Below, piece after piece: positions 20,848-32,061 of a stretch of DNA of 64,000 nucleotides. The notes under the pieces were generated by a model. The model had not been told where the DNA came from, ran no database searches, and saw nothing but the letters and a program-made list of their open reading frames with translations. A program made the position numbers and the translations under genes. How positions within the stretch are numbered: position 1 is the stretch's first letter; each line of letters begins with the position of its first letter. The stretch is from Candidatus Synoicihabitans palmerolidicus (GTDB taxonomy: Bacteria; Verrucomicrobiota; Verrucomicrobiia; Opitutales; Opitutaceae), in assembly GCA_020809425.1 (NCBI GenBank), contig JAGGDC010000002.1, forward strand, positions 324,334 to 388,333, given 5' to 3'.

Positions 20848-22053
20848 CTAATCGGCTCGCCAAGGGTCGCACACGACCTTCAAAAACTGCTCTACCGCAT
20901 AAGTCGTCAACTGCCCTCCAGGTCCCTGCAGATTGTAATCAAACTCATGCACCGCCCACGGCAGTTCCACCATCACATGCGGCACTTTCGCCTCTTCCAA
21001 CCGTGCTGCCAAACGCTGGCTGTGCTTCACCCAACACAAGGTATCAATCGTGCCATGCATCAATAAAGTCGGCGGCGTGCGGCCGGTAACCACCAGCCCC
21101 TGCGCACTCGCCGAATCATACTCCTGCTGATTCCTTACCGTGGGTCCGCCGCCCAAATATTGGTTCATCAGCCTTACCGAGTTCAGTACATCATTCTCCC
21201 GCGAGATCGACCATACGAACTCCATATCGTAAACCCCATAGAGTCCAACCACCCCGCGGATCGCCGAATCCGGCACCCCATAACCCACCGCGCTGGCGAT
21301 CTGCGCCCCCACTGATCGTCCCATCAATACCAACCGTCCGCCATCGATACCCAATTGCTCCGCGTGGGCCTTGATCCAACTAATCGCCGCCAACGTGTCC
21401 TCCCGCTGCGCTGGCCACGGATACTGCGGCGCTAATCGATACGAGATCGCTGCGACCCCATAACCTTGCCCGGCCAACCAATGGTTGAACTCAGCCAACT
21501 GGCCACGATCGCTACTCTCCCAACCGCCTCCGTGCACCATGATCACGCAGGGCGGACGCGCTCCGCCGCTCAACGTTCCCTTGGTCGGGTGATAAAAATC
21601 CAACCTCAACGCCTCTTGTGTCCCCGCATGGACAAACACGTGAGTCGACATCGCCACCGCTTCCGGTCCCGGCCATGGCATCAGCATCCGCCCCCAATCC
21701 ACCACTCGTCCCGCCGGCACCTTCGCCCCCAACCCTTCCGCCATCTTAACCGGCAACCGCTGGCCGACCATCGCCCCCAGCACCGCCGGCGCAAACAACA
21801 ACCACATCGCTCCTAGCGTCGCCACCGCCGCCATGACCATCACCCACCCATACCCCTTGCCGCCATCGCCTCCGATCACCACCGCCTGCGCCCCGATGGC
21901 ACAAAACAATACCAGCCCAGCCAAACCCAGATAATGTCCATACTCCCCCGCCACGACCGCCAGCTTCCACACTCCCGTATTCCACGCCCCCACCACGGTC
22001 AGCCATGCCATCGCCAATAAACCCAACGCCAAAACTAAAAATACCCAACGCAT
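20848..22053 (-). CDS. Membrane-anchored alpha/beta hydrolase (esterase/lipase)
   Basis: The gene is intact. Starting at MRWVFLVLALGLLAMAWL gives 401 residues; an upstream ATG (22095) adds 14 unlikely residues. Three or four N-terminal membrane helices (VFLVLALGLLAMAWLTV, LGLAGLVLFCAIGAQAVV, WVMVMAAVATLGAMWLLF) precede a hydrolase of the HSL/BD-FAE type: oxyanion motif CVIMVHGGGWESS, nucleophile elbow LVLMGRSVGAQIAS (the Ser in G-R-S-V-G), acid region LLMHGTIDTLCW and the catalytic His in ELPWAVHEFDYN. It hydrolyses an unknown ester. It is divergent from the pseudouridine synthase gene, 89 bases between starts. Confidence 0.85.
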   Translation of the reverse strand: MRWVFLVLALGLLAMAWLTVVGAWNTGVWKLAVVAGEYGHYLGLAGLVLFCAIGAQAVVIGGDGGKGYGWVMVMAAVATLGAMWLLFAPAVLGAMVGQRLPVKMAEGLGAKVPAGRVVDWGRMLMPWPGPEAVAMSTHVFVHAGTQEALRLDFYHPTKGTLSGGARPPCVIMVHGGGWESSDRGQLAEFNHWLAGQGYGVAAISYRLAPQYPWPAQREDTLAAISWIKAHAEQLGIDGGRLVLMGRSVGAQIASAVGYGVPDSAIRGVVGLYGVYDMEFVWSISRENDVLNSVRLMNQYLGGGPTVRNQQEYDSASAQGLVVTGRTPPTLLMHGTIDTLCWVKHSQRLAARLEEAKVPHVMVELPWAVHEFDYNLQGPGGQLTTYAVEQFLKVVCDPWRAD

Positions 22054-22142
22054 CTGCTCACTACACCGCCGCTGCCCCTCCCTCGCAACTCTCACAACAA
22101 AATCGTCGTCTTACTTCCCACATTAAACTTCTTACTCATCCC

Positions 22143-22836
22143 ATGCGTCGTCTCGACCAGCTCCTCGCCAACCTCGGTTACTGCTCACGCCGCGACGCCC
22201 GCTCATGGGTCGCCGCCGATCGCGTCACCATCAACGGCACTCCCGCCCGCAACTCGTCCGCCAAGGCCGACCCCACCCAAGTCCTCATCGATGGAGGCGC
22301 CCCCGATCACCCGGATGGCCTCCTCCTCCTCAAACCCACCGGCCTGGTCTGCTCCCATGAACCCAACGAAGGGCCGTCCATCTACGACCTCCTGTCGGCT
22401 CGCTGGCGCGCCCGTAATCCGGTCATCACTTCCGTCGGTCTACTCGACAAAGACACCAGCGGCCTGATCCTCCTCACGGATCAATCCAAACTGGTCCACC
22501 GTCTCACGTCGCCCAAACAAAAGGTCGACAAAGTTTACCGTGCCACCGTCGACCAAGACCTCGACCCCGTCCTCATCGCGACCTTCGCAGCCGGCATGCT
22601 TCAGCTCGAAGGGGAAAAAGCCCCGTGCGCGCCGGCTCAACTCGCCATCCGCACCCCGCGCGTGGCCGAAATCACACTCATCGAGGGCAAATACCACCAG
22701 GCCCGCCGTATGTTCGCCAGCCAGGGTTGGCACGTCGAATCCCTCCATCGCGAACGTTTCGGCCCACCTGACTCTCGAAGACGTCGACCCCTCCACGTGG
22801 CGCGAACTCGACCTGACCGCCTTCGACCGACCCTAG
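22143..22836 (+). pseudogene. RsuA/RluB-type pseudouridine synthase, C-terminal frameshift
   Basis: An S4 domain (MRRLDQLLANLGYCSRRDAR) precedes the catalytic domain with SVGLLDKDTSGLILLTDQS, which contains the catalytic Asp, then HRLTSPKQKVDKVYRATV and IEGKYHQARRMFASQGWHVE. It isomerises a uridine in rRNA. The frame is good to about residue 210 (LHRERFG). A shift near 22765 then moves the last 25 residues (HLTLEDVDPSTWRELDL) into another frame ending at 22836, and the original frame runs on with unrelated residues to 22898. The core is complete, so weak activity with a foreign tail is possible; I score it as probably damaged. Confidence 0.75.
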
Positions 22837-22999
22837 GTTCGGTCTTTCATTTCACTTCCGGCTCGCTCCCATTCGCATTTTTGCCCCTCGGGGTTTAGGC
22901 TCCCGCTCCAGCTCCACCCCGGGTGCCTCGATACCTATCTCTTCCCCTTCTCTCGACCAACGTCTCGACGTCCGCAGCCGGCCTCCTCATTCGCCGGTC

Positions 23000-23664
23000 A
23001 TGTATCAACGTTGGCATGACGTGCTCTTTCTGCACTGGGCCTGGGACCCGGCCGAAATCCAAACCGCCCTGCCTCCCGGGCTGCACGTGGATACTCACCA
23101 CGGTCGTGCTTGGCTGGGAGTCGTGCCATTCTGGATGCAACGTGTCCGTCCTCGCTTCCTGCCTCCGGTCCCCGGCCTTTCCTGGTTCCACGAGCTCAAT
23201 TTGCTCACTTACGTTCACGACACCGCGGGCCGACCCGGCGTCTGGTTCTACTCTCTGGATTGCAACCAACCCTTTGCCGTCTTCCTCGCCCGCACGCTCT
23301 TCGGACTCAACTACGTCCTCGCCCATCACCCGACCAGTCCGCGAAATTCTTCTCCACTCGCCGTTCCTCCGATCGCTCCAGCCATTTTCGCTTCCACGCC
23401 AACGGGCCCTCCGCCCGCGCGGTACCCGGCTCGCTCCCCTTCTTTCTCACCGAGCGCTACTTGCTCTTTACCTACCATCGCCGCCAACTCCGCGCCGGCC
23501 GAGTCTGGCACGAGCCCTATGCCCTCTCCGACGTTCACGTCGACCAAGCCGATACCGCCCTCTGGGTGGACCAAGGATTTGCCGCCCCGAAACGTAAACC
23601 CGACCACGCTTTACTTTCCTCTGGCGCTGCCGTGTCCGTCTATCCGATGCAACGCGTCCCATGA
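23000..23664 (+). pseudogene. DUF2071 (YqjF-like) protein, frameshifted
   Basis: The N-terminal half reads MYQRWHDVLFLHWAWDPAEI, GLHVDTHHGRAWLGVVPFWM and WFYSLDCNQPFAVFLARTLF. A shift near 23325 moves the rest (PFFLTERYLLFTYHRRQ, RVWHEPYALSDVHVDQ) to another frame ending TGA 23662-23664. Proteins of this family share the acetoacetate-decarboxylase-like fold; their reaction is unknown. The stop overlaps the ATG of the following TonB receptor, so the two were co-transcribed. One shift within the central domain should abolish the fold. Confidence 0.8.
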
Positions 23665-25712
23665 CTCTTCGTCGTTCCATTTACCTCCCCTGGCTCTGCA
23701 CCGTCACTGCCTTAACCAACCTGGTTCAAGCCCAGGTGCTCGATCCCTTGGTGGTCACGGTTTCGCGTGCGCCTCGCCCCCTTTCCGAATTGCCCGTTTC
23801 GGTCGACGTCTTTAGCCCCCAAGAGCTCACCGCCAACGCCTCTCTTACGGTCCGACGACGCCCTTAAGTCCTCTGCCGCCTTCAGCCTGTTCCGCCGCAC
23901 CGGCAGTCTCTCCGCCAACCCTACGGCCCAAGGGGTCTCGCTCCGTAACCTCGGTCCCAACGGCGCCGGTCGCACGCTCGTCCTCGTCGGACGGCATCCT
24001 CCTCAACGATCCTTTCGGCGGCTGGGTCACCTGGACCAAGGCCCCTCGGCTTAACCTTGCCTCCGCCGAAATTGTGCGAGGCGGCGGTACCAGCGCCTGG
24101 GGTAGCGCCGCCCTCGGAGGCACCGTGCAACTCTTCCCTCAATCCGTCTCCGAACTCTCCGCATCTACCACTCGAATACAAATCGAGGCCGGCGATTTCG
24201 GCACCGTCAGCGGTGAATTGGTCCACACCACCGTCCAAAATCGTGACGCCTTCACCGTTTCCGCTCGCACCTTCCACTCCGATGGATTTGCCCGTACCGC
24301 CTACGCCTACGCCGTGCCACTCGACCGCACCACTGATCTCGATCAATCCGTCCTGCAACTGGACTGGACTCAAACCACCCTCGCCGGCACTCGGGGCACC
24401 CTCACCGCCCGCGTCTTTTCCGAAGACCGTGGCAACGGCACCCCCCTGCAACGCAACCGCACCCGCGAAGCCTTCCTCTCCGCTCAAGCCGCCGGCCGCC
24501 GTGATCTCCTCGGACACCCCGCCGATTGGACTGCCTCCGCCTACCTGCAAACTCAGGAGTTCCGTAATCGCTTCACTTCCGTCGACGCCGCCCGAACTTC
24601 CGAAATCGCCGTGCTTGATCAATACGCCGTGCCGTCCGATGCCGCTGGCGCTGCCTTCACCGCCACCTGGTCCGCCCCGTCCGCCACCACCACCGGCAGC
24701 GGCGAAACGCAGGAAAATTACTTTCGCTCTGGCGACGACTTCATTCGCCACCGCCGCGCCGGTGGAGACCAAACCTTCGCTGGTTTCTTCGTCCACCACG
24801 ACCGCGCCCTCACTCCGTTTCTCCGCGGAACCCTCGCCGCACGTCTCGATGCCTGGCAACTCTCGGACGGTCATCGCCTCTAAACCGATCGCACCAACGG
24901 CACCTCTGTGCGTTCGGACACCTACCCCGATCGCGACGACCTTGAATTCAGTCCGCGCGCCGGCCTGGTCTGGCGCCTCGACGACACGTGGCGCACTCAT
25001 GCCTCCACCTATCCTGCCTTTCGCCTTCCCTCGCTCAATGAACTCTACCGTCCGTTCCGTATCGGAAATACCATTACAGAGGCCAATCCCGACCTCGCGC
25101 CCGAATCCCTCCTCGGCTTCGAGATCGGGGCCACCCGCTCCACCGCCCACTCCACGTTGCGCGTCAACGCCTTTACCAACGACCTCGATAGCGCCATCGC
25201 CAACGTGACGCTCGGCGCCAGTCCCGGCGTCGTCCCGGGGGTGGGGTTCGTCCTCGCGGGTGGACTCGGTCGTCGCCGCCAAAACCTCGAACGAGCTCGC
25301 ATCCAAGGCATCGAGCTGACTGGCACCTGGCATGTCGACTCCTCCCTCAACCTCCGCGCCGACTACCTCTACACCCACGCCAAAGACACTACATCCGGCC
25401 AAACGCTGCCCCAGGTCCCCGCCCACACTCGCGTACTCGGCGCCACCTGGCGACCGTCCTCCTTCTGGAGTTTCTCCGCCCAAACCCGCTACCTCAGTGC
25501 CGCCTTCGATGACGATGCCAACACCCTCGTGCGCAACGCCGTCACCACGGTCGACCTACGCGTCTCGCGTCACCTCGGCGCCGGTCGTGAAATTTTCCTC
25601 TCCGTCGAAAATGCCATGGACGAGGAAATCGTGACCCGCCGGACCGTCGGCGGTCTCTACGACCTTGGCCCCCCCTCGCTTCACCCGCACCGGGGTCCGC
25701 TGGGGCTGGTAG
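23661..25712 (+). pseudogene. TonB-dependent receptor (BtuB/siderophore-like), broken
   Basis: A signal peptide (RRSIYLPWLCTVTALTNLVQA) and TonB-box-like LDPLVVTVSRAPRPLSEL lead to a plug split over three frames: DDALKSSAAFSLFRRTGS, VSLRNLGPNGAGRTLVLV, then NDPFGGWVTWTKAPRLNLAS and IVRGGGTSAWGSAALGG. The barrel continues to a TAA at about 24881, resumes with SDTYPDRDDLEFSPRAGLVW and AFRLPSLNELYRPFRIGN, and ends after another shift in RFTRTGVRWGW. Shifts near 23860, 23990 and 25670 plus one stop leave no receptor. The lack of a regulatory N-terminal domain and the size suggest an iron-chelate or corrinoid transporter, but the substrate is not determined. Confidence 0.87.
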
Positions 25713-25733
25713 GAATTTCATCCGCTCCCCACC

Positions 25734-26217
25734 TCACGGCTTGATCGTTGGCACCGCCTCCCGGTGCCGGTCGACCCACCACCCCACAGTACCAGCAGCC
25801 ACTGCGCGTGACCCACCACCGCCACGGCTGTGACCGAAGGCGGTAGTGGTTGCCAATCTGAATCACCGCCAAAAACGCCACCAATCTCACCAGCGCCCAC
25901 CACCCCACACCATCCTTCGCGCGGGTCGTTCGTCCGTAAAGCCACACACCCACACCGAGTAACACCGCCTCCAATGCCAGAGTCAGCACCAGCATGTTCC
26001 CCCACAGCGGACCACCGCCCGGCACCAATGGCAGATCGGGCCGGTGTACCACCAGGTCCAACCCCCAATGACTCATCACGGCCGCCGCGCAAACCCACGC
26101 CCCCCGCATTGATTTCCGCAAGACCGCATAGACCAACGCGAACAACCCGCCCCACAGCACCCCCGACAACAAACTGTGCGTGTAAGGGTAATTCACTCGT
26201 GGCATCGAATCTTTCAT
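25734..26217 (-). pseudogene. Small polytopic membrane protein, frameshifted
   Basis: The minus-strand reading VNYPYTHSLLSGVLWGGLFA, WVCAAAVMSHWGLDLVVHRP and LVLTLALEAVLLGVGVWL matches a family of predicted membrane hydrolase-like proteins with the PYTHSL and SHWxLDxxVHRPDL motifs. A shift near 25860 moves VGHAQWLLVLWGG, and a second moves WVDRHREAVPTIKP, which ends at 25734. The N-terminal start is also doubtful, because relatives begin closer to the PYTHSL motif with a different lead. The function of the family is unclear to me. It converges on the TonB receptor. Confidence 0.65.
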
Positions 26218-26336
26218 CCGGATCCGGGAGTTCTGCGATCGGCGGCATGGTCATGAAGATCACTGCCAAATCGTCCTCGGCCGAAACCGTAACCGGTGGC
26301 GGCGCAGGATCATTGAACGCGACCATGGCCACTATG

Positions 26337-28159
26337 TAGAGCGTGTCCCACAAGCGCAAGAGGTTGGAGAATAGGAGGTAGAGTAAAAATAAAGAGCCCG
26401 AAACCGGGATAATTTCCTGATTTCTGCACAAAAACGGCGTGTATAATTTGGTGTGAACAATACTACCGAAGCCGTCGCCCCGGAAGTTGCCCTGCAAACC
26501 TGGCTGCGTCCAGACCTGACTCCGATCGGACCCAACAAAGATTACGCCGCGTTTCGCGATCAACTGGCGGGGCTCGACCAGTTGCTGGCCAACAGTCACT
26601 TGGAAGCGATGGCCGTGGACTTTGCCCGGGAAAACTGGCGGGGCGACGACGTGGCCGGGTTGCCGCGACACCTGCAGTTCGCGCGCAAGGCGCTGCGGGT
26701 GCAGGTATTGCGCATGATGCGCGGAAACATCAGTTTGCGTAAACTTTCCCTGAGCATCGCCTCCAGCGATCTGTTGGCCGACTTTTGCGGAGCGCGCCGG
26801 ATCGACGGCATCAAGGGGGTCTCCCAAAGAAAGCGTACGGGAGCGTGCGTCCAAATGCTTCACCGCCGGGCAGGTGCGCAGGATGAGCTAAATCTTTATC
26901 GAGATGTGCGGTGAGGCGGACCGGGCGAGCGAACTGAGACTGGCTGCGGCGCAGCCGATGGATACGTGCCTGGTGGACTCGACCTGCCTGCAGGCCAACA
27001 TCCCTTTCCCGGTCGACTGGGTGCTCTTTCGCGACGTGAGCCGCACCCCCTAAGGCGGTGAAACTGATCCTTGCAGCGGGGTTGCGGGGTCGGATGCCGA
27101 ACGAGCCGCCAGTCTTTGCCAAGCAGATGAATCGGTGGTGCATCGCGATGACCCACAGCCGACGGCGCCGCGATGCGAAGCGGGCCCGCCAGGGCGTGCT
27201 CCGCCAGATGAAACGCCTGCTGCGCACCATCGGCGAGCACGCCCGCCGCCACCGCGACCACCTCGCCGCCGACTACGCTCGGACCCGCTTCAGTGAGCGC
27301 CAGGCCACCCGCATCATTGCGCGCATCGACGCCAGGCTCGAGCAACTGCCAGCCGCGATCAACCAGGCCCACGAACGCATCATCGGCGCGCGACCAGTGC
27401 CCAACGCCGAGAAGATCCTCCGCGTCTACGAACCCGACGTGCAGACCGTGGTCCGGGGCAAGGCGTCCGGCGAGGTCGAGTTTGGCAACACCCTCATGAT
27501 CAGTGAGAACGTGACGGGGTTGATCACCGATTGGCAGTTGTATCAGGGAATGACTCCGGCCGAATGGCGTCAGTTCGACCAGAGCCTCGAGCGCCAGAAG
27601 CAGTTCGACCTGAGCACCCCGATCAAAGCGGCGAGCACCGACCGAGGCTTCTCGACCAAACGGCTGTGCGAACGCTTGGCCGAAGCCGACATTTATGACG
27701 CCACTTGCCCCCGCGATCCGCAGCAACTGCAACGGCGCATGCAGGAGCCGCAGTTCGTGGCGCTCCAACATCGCCGGGCTTCGACGGAAGCCCGCATCGC
27801 CATCATCAAGCAACGCCAAGGCAAGCGATTGAGTGCCAGAGGCTTCACGAATCGCTACCTGACGGTAGCCTGGAGCATCCTCGGTCACAACCTGTGGCTC
27901 ATCGCCCGACTGCTGGCCGACCAACCACCGCAGGCCCAAGCCGCCTAAAACCACCAAGCCTACTCCAACGATGAACAATAAACCGGCTGCCGGAGGTTCC
28001 CTCATGGAAACGATCCCGGCACTGACTGCTGCGACACTGCAATTTAGCCATTAAATTGCATCTGCGCGCGCCTACATCCGCCATTGGTAGCCGGAAATCC
28101 GCTCAAAAATCGGCTTTCCTGCCCCCCTTCCAAAATCAGGGTAAATGGGACACGCTCTA
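26337..28159 (+). mobile_element. Insertion sequence of about 1.8 kb with 14-bp perfect ends
   Basis: TAGAGCGTGTCCCA at 26337-26350 and its exact complement TGGGACACGCTCTA at 28146-28159 define the ends. Inside lies one transposase gene on the + strand. The right border falls inside a minus-strand O-antigen ligase gene. The sequence left of the element does not continue that gene, so the insertion is associated with a deletion or rearrangement. I see no clear target duplication. Confidence 0.8.
26453..27948 (+). pseudogene. DDE transposase of the 1.8-kb element (ISNCY-like), broken
   Basis: A GTG start gives NNTTEAVAPEVALQTWLRPD and KALRVQVLRMMRGNISLRKL. A shift near 26820 and a TAA in RRMS-x-IFIEMCGEAD follow. 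The segment TCLVDSTCLQANIPFPVDW, with a probable catalytic Asp, precedes TAA at 27050 and another shift into KLILAAGLRGRMP. The long C-terminal part is open: NQAHERIIGARPVPNAEKIL, GKASGEVEFGNTLMISEN, TDRGFSTKRLCE and STEARIAIIKQRQGKRLSAR. I recall this family from other Verrucomicrobia as ISNCY-type, but the family name is from memory. Two shifts and one stop inactivate it. Confidence 0.78.
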
Positions 28160-29040
28160 AATAAATCCCAGGCAATCTTCCACATGATCGTCCGCGTGAC
28201 CTCGCCGGTATGCTCAATTGCCGAATCAACCCTCACTCGAACCGAAGAAGAGCCGAGGTACGCCACCCCTAGCAATCCTGCCGCCATCACCACGATCAGC
28301 AGTCCTCGTCCCAATTGCCTCCCACTCCCACCACGCTCCAACCGACCATTGACCCGACCAAGGCCAACCAAGCGCCTCGCGATACGGACAATGCCAACCC
28401 TACCATCGCTGCCAACGCCACACTCCCCGCCATCCAACGATACCACCCGTTGGCCCCGGATCGTTTCAGCGTCTTTGCCAACGCCACGGGCAACGTGAGC
28501 AAACACCACGCCGCCATCGTATTCGGGCACCCCAAAGGGTCCCGCCGATCTCTCGAGAAACGGTCTCCTTTGCCGCCTCCCCCACGGCAACCACTCGGGG
28601 TCGATCAGCCGCTGGTATACAGCCAAAAGTCCAACTCCCATCGTCAAAATCCCCAACCCCACCCACATCACCCGGCGCAGTTCCCGCGTTCGCATCACGT
28701 GCAAGCCCACTGAATAGGCCGCCGCCATCCACACCCATGCTAATCCGTCCAACCAGGCCCTCTCGCTCATGGGGGCCAAAAACGCCATATGGCAACCCAC
28801 ATAAACGAGCATCGGTAACGGCCACCACCATCCGGGCGGGAGCCCCGTCGGACGCCATCCGATCCAGCGCATCACGACCGCCCCCCACAACACCATCAAC
28901 CACGGAAACGAAACCGCCATCGCTTCCCCCACAATCCCGCCCAAATGCCAGGTCGTCCAAACCAGATTCGCCAACACGCCTCACGCGATCACGCCATCTA
29001 CCTGAAACTCAGGATCAGACTTACTCGAAGAAGAGGGCAT
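28159..29040 (-). pseudogene. O-antigen ligase-like membrane protein, truncated by the IS and broken
   Basis: The start ATG at 29040 gives MPSSSSKSDPEFQVDGVIA, then a TGA where relatives have a residue before GVLANLVWTTWHLGGIVG. Hydrophobic helices follow (FPWLMVLWGAVVMRWIGW, WWWPLPMLVYVGCHMAFL, LTMGVGLLAVYQRLIDPEWL). A shift near 28520 leads to MAAWCLLTLPVALAKTL and LALSVSRGAWLALVGSMVGW, and another to VDSAIEHTGEVTRTIMW, where the reading meets the IS end. The SRGAWLAL stretch is typical of Wzy/WaaL-type proteins, which polymerise or ligate O-antigen. The C-terminal half is missing from the window. Loss would give a rough lipopolysaccharide unless another copy exists. Confidence 0.78.
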
Positions 29041-29084
29041 CGTGTCCTGCAGTCAGGTTTGTTACCCAAGTTTCGCCACAAAAA

Positions 29085-29113
29085 AAGCCACCCCGCACTT
29101 GGCGAGGTGGCTT
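29085..29113 (-). terminator. glnA terminator
   Basis: On the minus strand AAGCCACC (complement of 29106-29113) pairs with GGTGGCTT (complement of 29085-29092) and is followed by T7. It lies 33 bases after the glnA stop, a textbook rho-independent terminator. Confidence 0.85.
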
Positions 29114-29145
29114 GAAATAATTTTAACCTTCGATCAGATCGACCC

Positions 29146-30180
<1,035 letters not shown>

Positions 30181-30408
30181 ATGACTAAGGATGAAGTAGC
30201 AGTGATATTGCTGGGATGATGCCTTAGACAGGATGGTCTAAAGCGAGTTAACCGCGGCCAAAAAAACCGCCTCGGAGAATTGATTTCAGCACCTAATATG
30301 CCACCAAGAAACAAAATTCATGCATACTTGCAGAGATATTAGTATTTTCCACCCCACGTGCTCCGCGGCCAACCTCTCCTTAACGCTTCGCTGTAAATAG
30401 TTAACATC

Positions 30409-30840
30409 ATGCCTTCCATCAAGGATACCTGCCGGGCCACTGTTCATATCGGCTACGATGGCCGCGTTCGTAAACAATTCAGAGGCGCCCGGGCCCAAGA
30501 GCGCTTCGATACGGAAGTCGCAGTCCTGCGCCATCTTGAACAGCAGAGCTGCACATTTGTGCCCAAATTGCTGGAGTCGGATTCAGACGAACTTGTGATC
30601 GTCACTTCTAACTGCGGCAACCGCGTCGACAACCTCACTCAAGCGAAAGCCACATCGTTATTCGCCGAACTAGAAGCTTTTGGCGTGCGTCACGAAGATC
30701 CTTTTGCCCGCAATGTCACCTATCGCCCCCAGGACGGCCGCTTCTGCCTTATCGATTTCGAATTCGCCACCCTCTTGGACAATCCTTCCGTTGCGTTAAA
30801 ACCGACCTTGGCCCCCGAAGACGTCGTTGAAGATGCCTGA
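30409..30840 (+). CDS. Small protein-kinase-like protein
   Basis: This 143-residue protein is intact. It has a shortened kinase fold: RVRKQFRGARAQERFDTEVA (N-lobe with a Lys and a helix C Glu), FVPKLLESDSDELVIVTSNC (hinge), VRHEDPFARNVTYRPQDGRF (an HRD-like H-E-D-P and N) and LIDFEFAT (DFG-like, D-F-E). It lacks most of the C-lobe and may be a minimal kinase or a pseudokinase. The ATG of the PP2C phosphatase overlaps its last 8 bases (30833-30840), so they form a translationally coupled kinase/phosphatase pair. Target unknown. Confidence 0.75.
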   Translation: MPSIKDTCRATVHIGYDGRVRKQFRGARAQERFDTEVAVLRHLEQQSCTFVPKLLESDSDELVIVTSNCGNRVDNLTQAKATSLFAELEAFGVRHEDPFARNVTYRPQDGRFCLIDFEFATLLDNPSVALKPTLAPEDVVEDA

Positions 30841-31702
30841 TCCCTCTGCGCCCACGAATATCAGCTGGTCCTGCCATTCCGACGTCGGCCGTTTCCGTAA
30901 AAATAACGAGGATACTTTCCTGGGACTGCAATTTGACGGCCACGAAATGCAGTATCTGGGCAAAACAGGCTCGAGCTCTCTCCAAGAGACCGACTTCGTT
31001 TTTGCCGTCAGCGACGGGATGGGAGGTAAGGCGTCGGGCGAATTCGCCAGCAAAATTACCATTGAGAAGACGACCAAACTCCTCCCCCGCAGCTTCCAAC
31101 AAACCGCCTCTGGAATGTCATCCGGGTTTCGCGATGTGTTGGCCGAACTTTTTACCCAAATCCACAAGTCGGTTACCTACCTGGGCAACGCTTACGAAGA
31201 ATGTCGTGGCATGGGCGCCACCCTCAGCCTCGCATGGTTTATTCCGGGCTGGATGTATTTTGGCCACGTCGGGGACAGCCGAATTTACTATCTGCCGGCC
31301 TCCGGTGAACTAAAGCAACTCACCGACGACCACACTCGCCCCGGTTGGTTGCGTCGCCGCAATGAAATAAACGAGCGAGAAGCCCGTAACCACCCGGCCA
31401 AAAACTCCCTCCAACAATCGCTCGGCAGCAATTTCCAGTTCCTCGAACCTCACATCGGCGCCGTCGGTTGCGAACCCGGTGACCGCTTCCTCATTTGCTC
31501 CGACGGTCTTGTTGACGGCCTCTGGGACCACCGAATCGCCGATGTCCTGCGGGAGGAAAAGTCACCTCAGGTTGGCCAACTCATTGTCGACGAAGCCGTG
31601 CGCGCTTCTGGTCGCGATAACACCACTGCCGTGGTCATCGATTTCTCGGCCTTAACACCATGTCGATTGCCCGCACTCTGGTCTTCGTCTACGGTACTTT
31701 GA
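30833..31702 (+). CDS. PP2C-family Ser/Thr protein phosphatase
   Basis: This protein of 289 residues starts MPDPSAPTNISW. PP2C motifs are complete: SDVGRFRKNNEDTFLG (metal-binding Asp), AVSDGMGGKASGEFAS, GMGATLSLAW, YFGHVGDSRIYYLP, FLICSDGLVDGL and ASGRDNTTAVVIDF. It removes phosphate from Ser/Thr residues using two metal ions and is probably partner to the small kinase overlapping its start. The last 14 residues (CRLPALWSSSTVL) overlap the next gene by 43 bases and look unlike the family, so the natural stop may have been lost near 31655. The catalytic domain is unaffected. Confidence 0.9.
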   Translation: MPDPSAPTNISWSCHSDVGRFRKNNEDTFLGLQFDGHEMQYLGKTGSSSLQETDFVFAVSDGMGGKASGEFASKITIEKTTKLLPRSFQQTASGMSSGFRDVLAELFTQIHKSVTYLGNAYEECRGMGATLSLAWFIPGWMYFGHVGDSRIYYLPASGELKQLTDDHTRPGWLRRRNEINEREARNHPAKNSLQQSLGSNFQFLEPHIGAVGCEPGDRFLICSDGLVDGLWDHRIADVLREEKSPQVGQLIVDEAVRASGRDNTTAVVIDFSALTPCRLPALWSSSTVL

Positions 31703-32061
31703 AACGGGGGGGCTCAAACCACGCCTTTCTGGAATCTCAGGAATTCGTCGGCGACGCCCGCACCCCTCCCGGTTTCCGCCTGTTCGAAATCGCCGACTAC
31801 CCCGGTCTCGTCAAAGACCCGTCAGACCGTCGGGGAGTTTACGGGGAAGTTTGGTCAGTGGACGCTCATTGCCTCGCGGACTTGGCCGCCTTGGAAGGCA
31901 TCGAGGAAAAGCTTTACCGCCGCGCTCCCTTGCCTCTCCTACCGCCGTTCGATCAATCCCCTGTTGAGGGCTATTTTTACCTGCGTAATATACGCGGTCG
32001 TCGTCCCCTCATCGATGGTAACTGGCCCGTGCGTATCGAGCCCCCGAGAACACCGTTCTAA
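31660..32061 (+). CDS. Gamma-glutamylcyclotransferase (AIG2/GGCT-like)
   Basis: This 133-residue protein is intact. It opens TLVFVYGTLKRGGSNHAFLE, the phosphate-binding-like YGxLKxG motif of the GGCT fold, with FRLFEIADYPGLVKDP and the catalytic-Glu region LADLAALEGIEEKLYRR. Such enzymes cyclise gamma-glutamyl or gamma-glutamylamine compounds to 5-oxoproline. The start at 31660 lies inside the PP2C 3' end. It converges on dnaX, whose 3' end it touches. Confidence 0.85.
   Translation: MSIARTLVFVYGTLKRGGSNHAFLESQEFVGDARTPPGFRLFEIADYPGLVKDPSDRRGVYGEVWSVDAHCLADLAALEGIEEKLYRRAPLPLLPPFDQSPVEGYFYLRNIRGRRPLIDGNWPVRIEPPRTPF

Noticed and set aside
23921-25483. Long minus-strand open frame (520 codons), Gly/Glu-rich, opposite the TonB receptor
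   Set aside because: Antisense shadow of the receptor; no recognisable domain and extreme Gly content.
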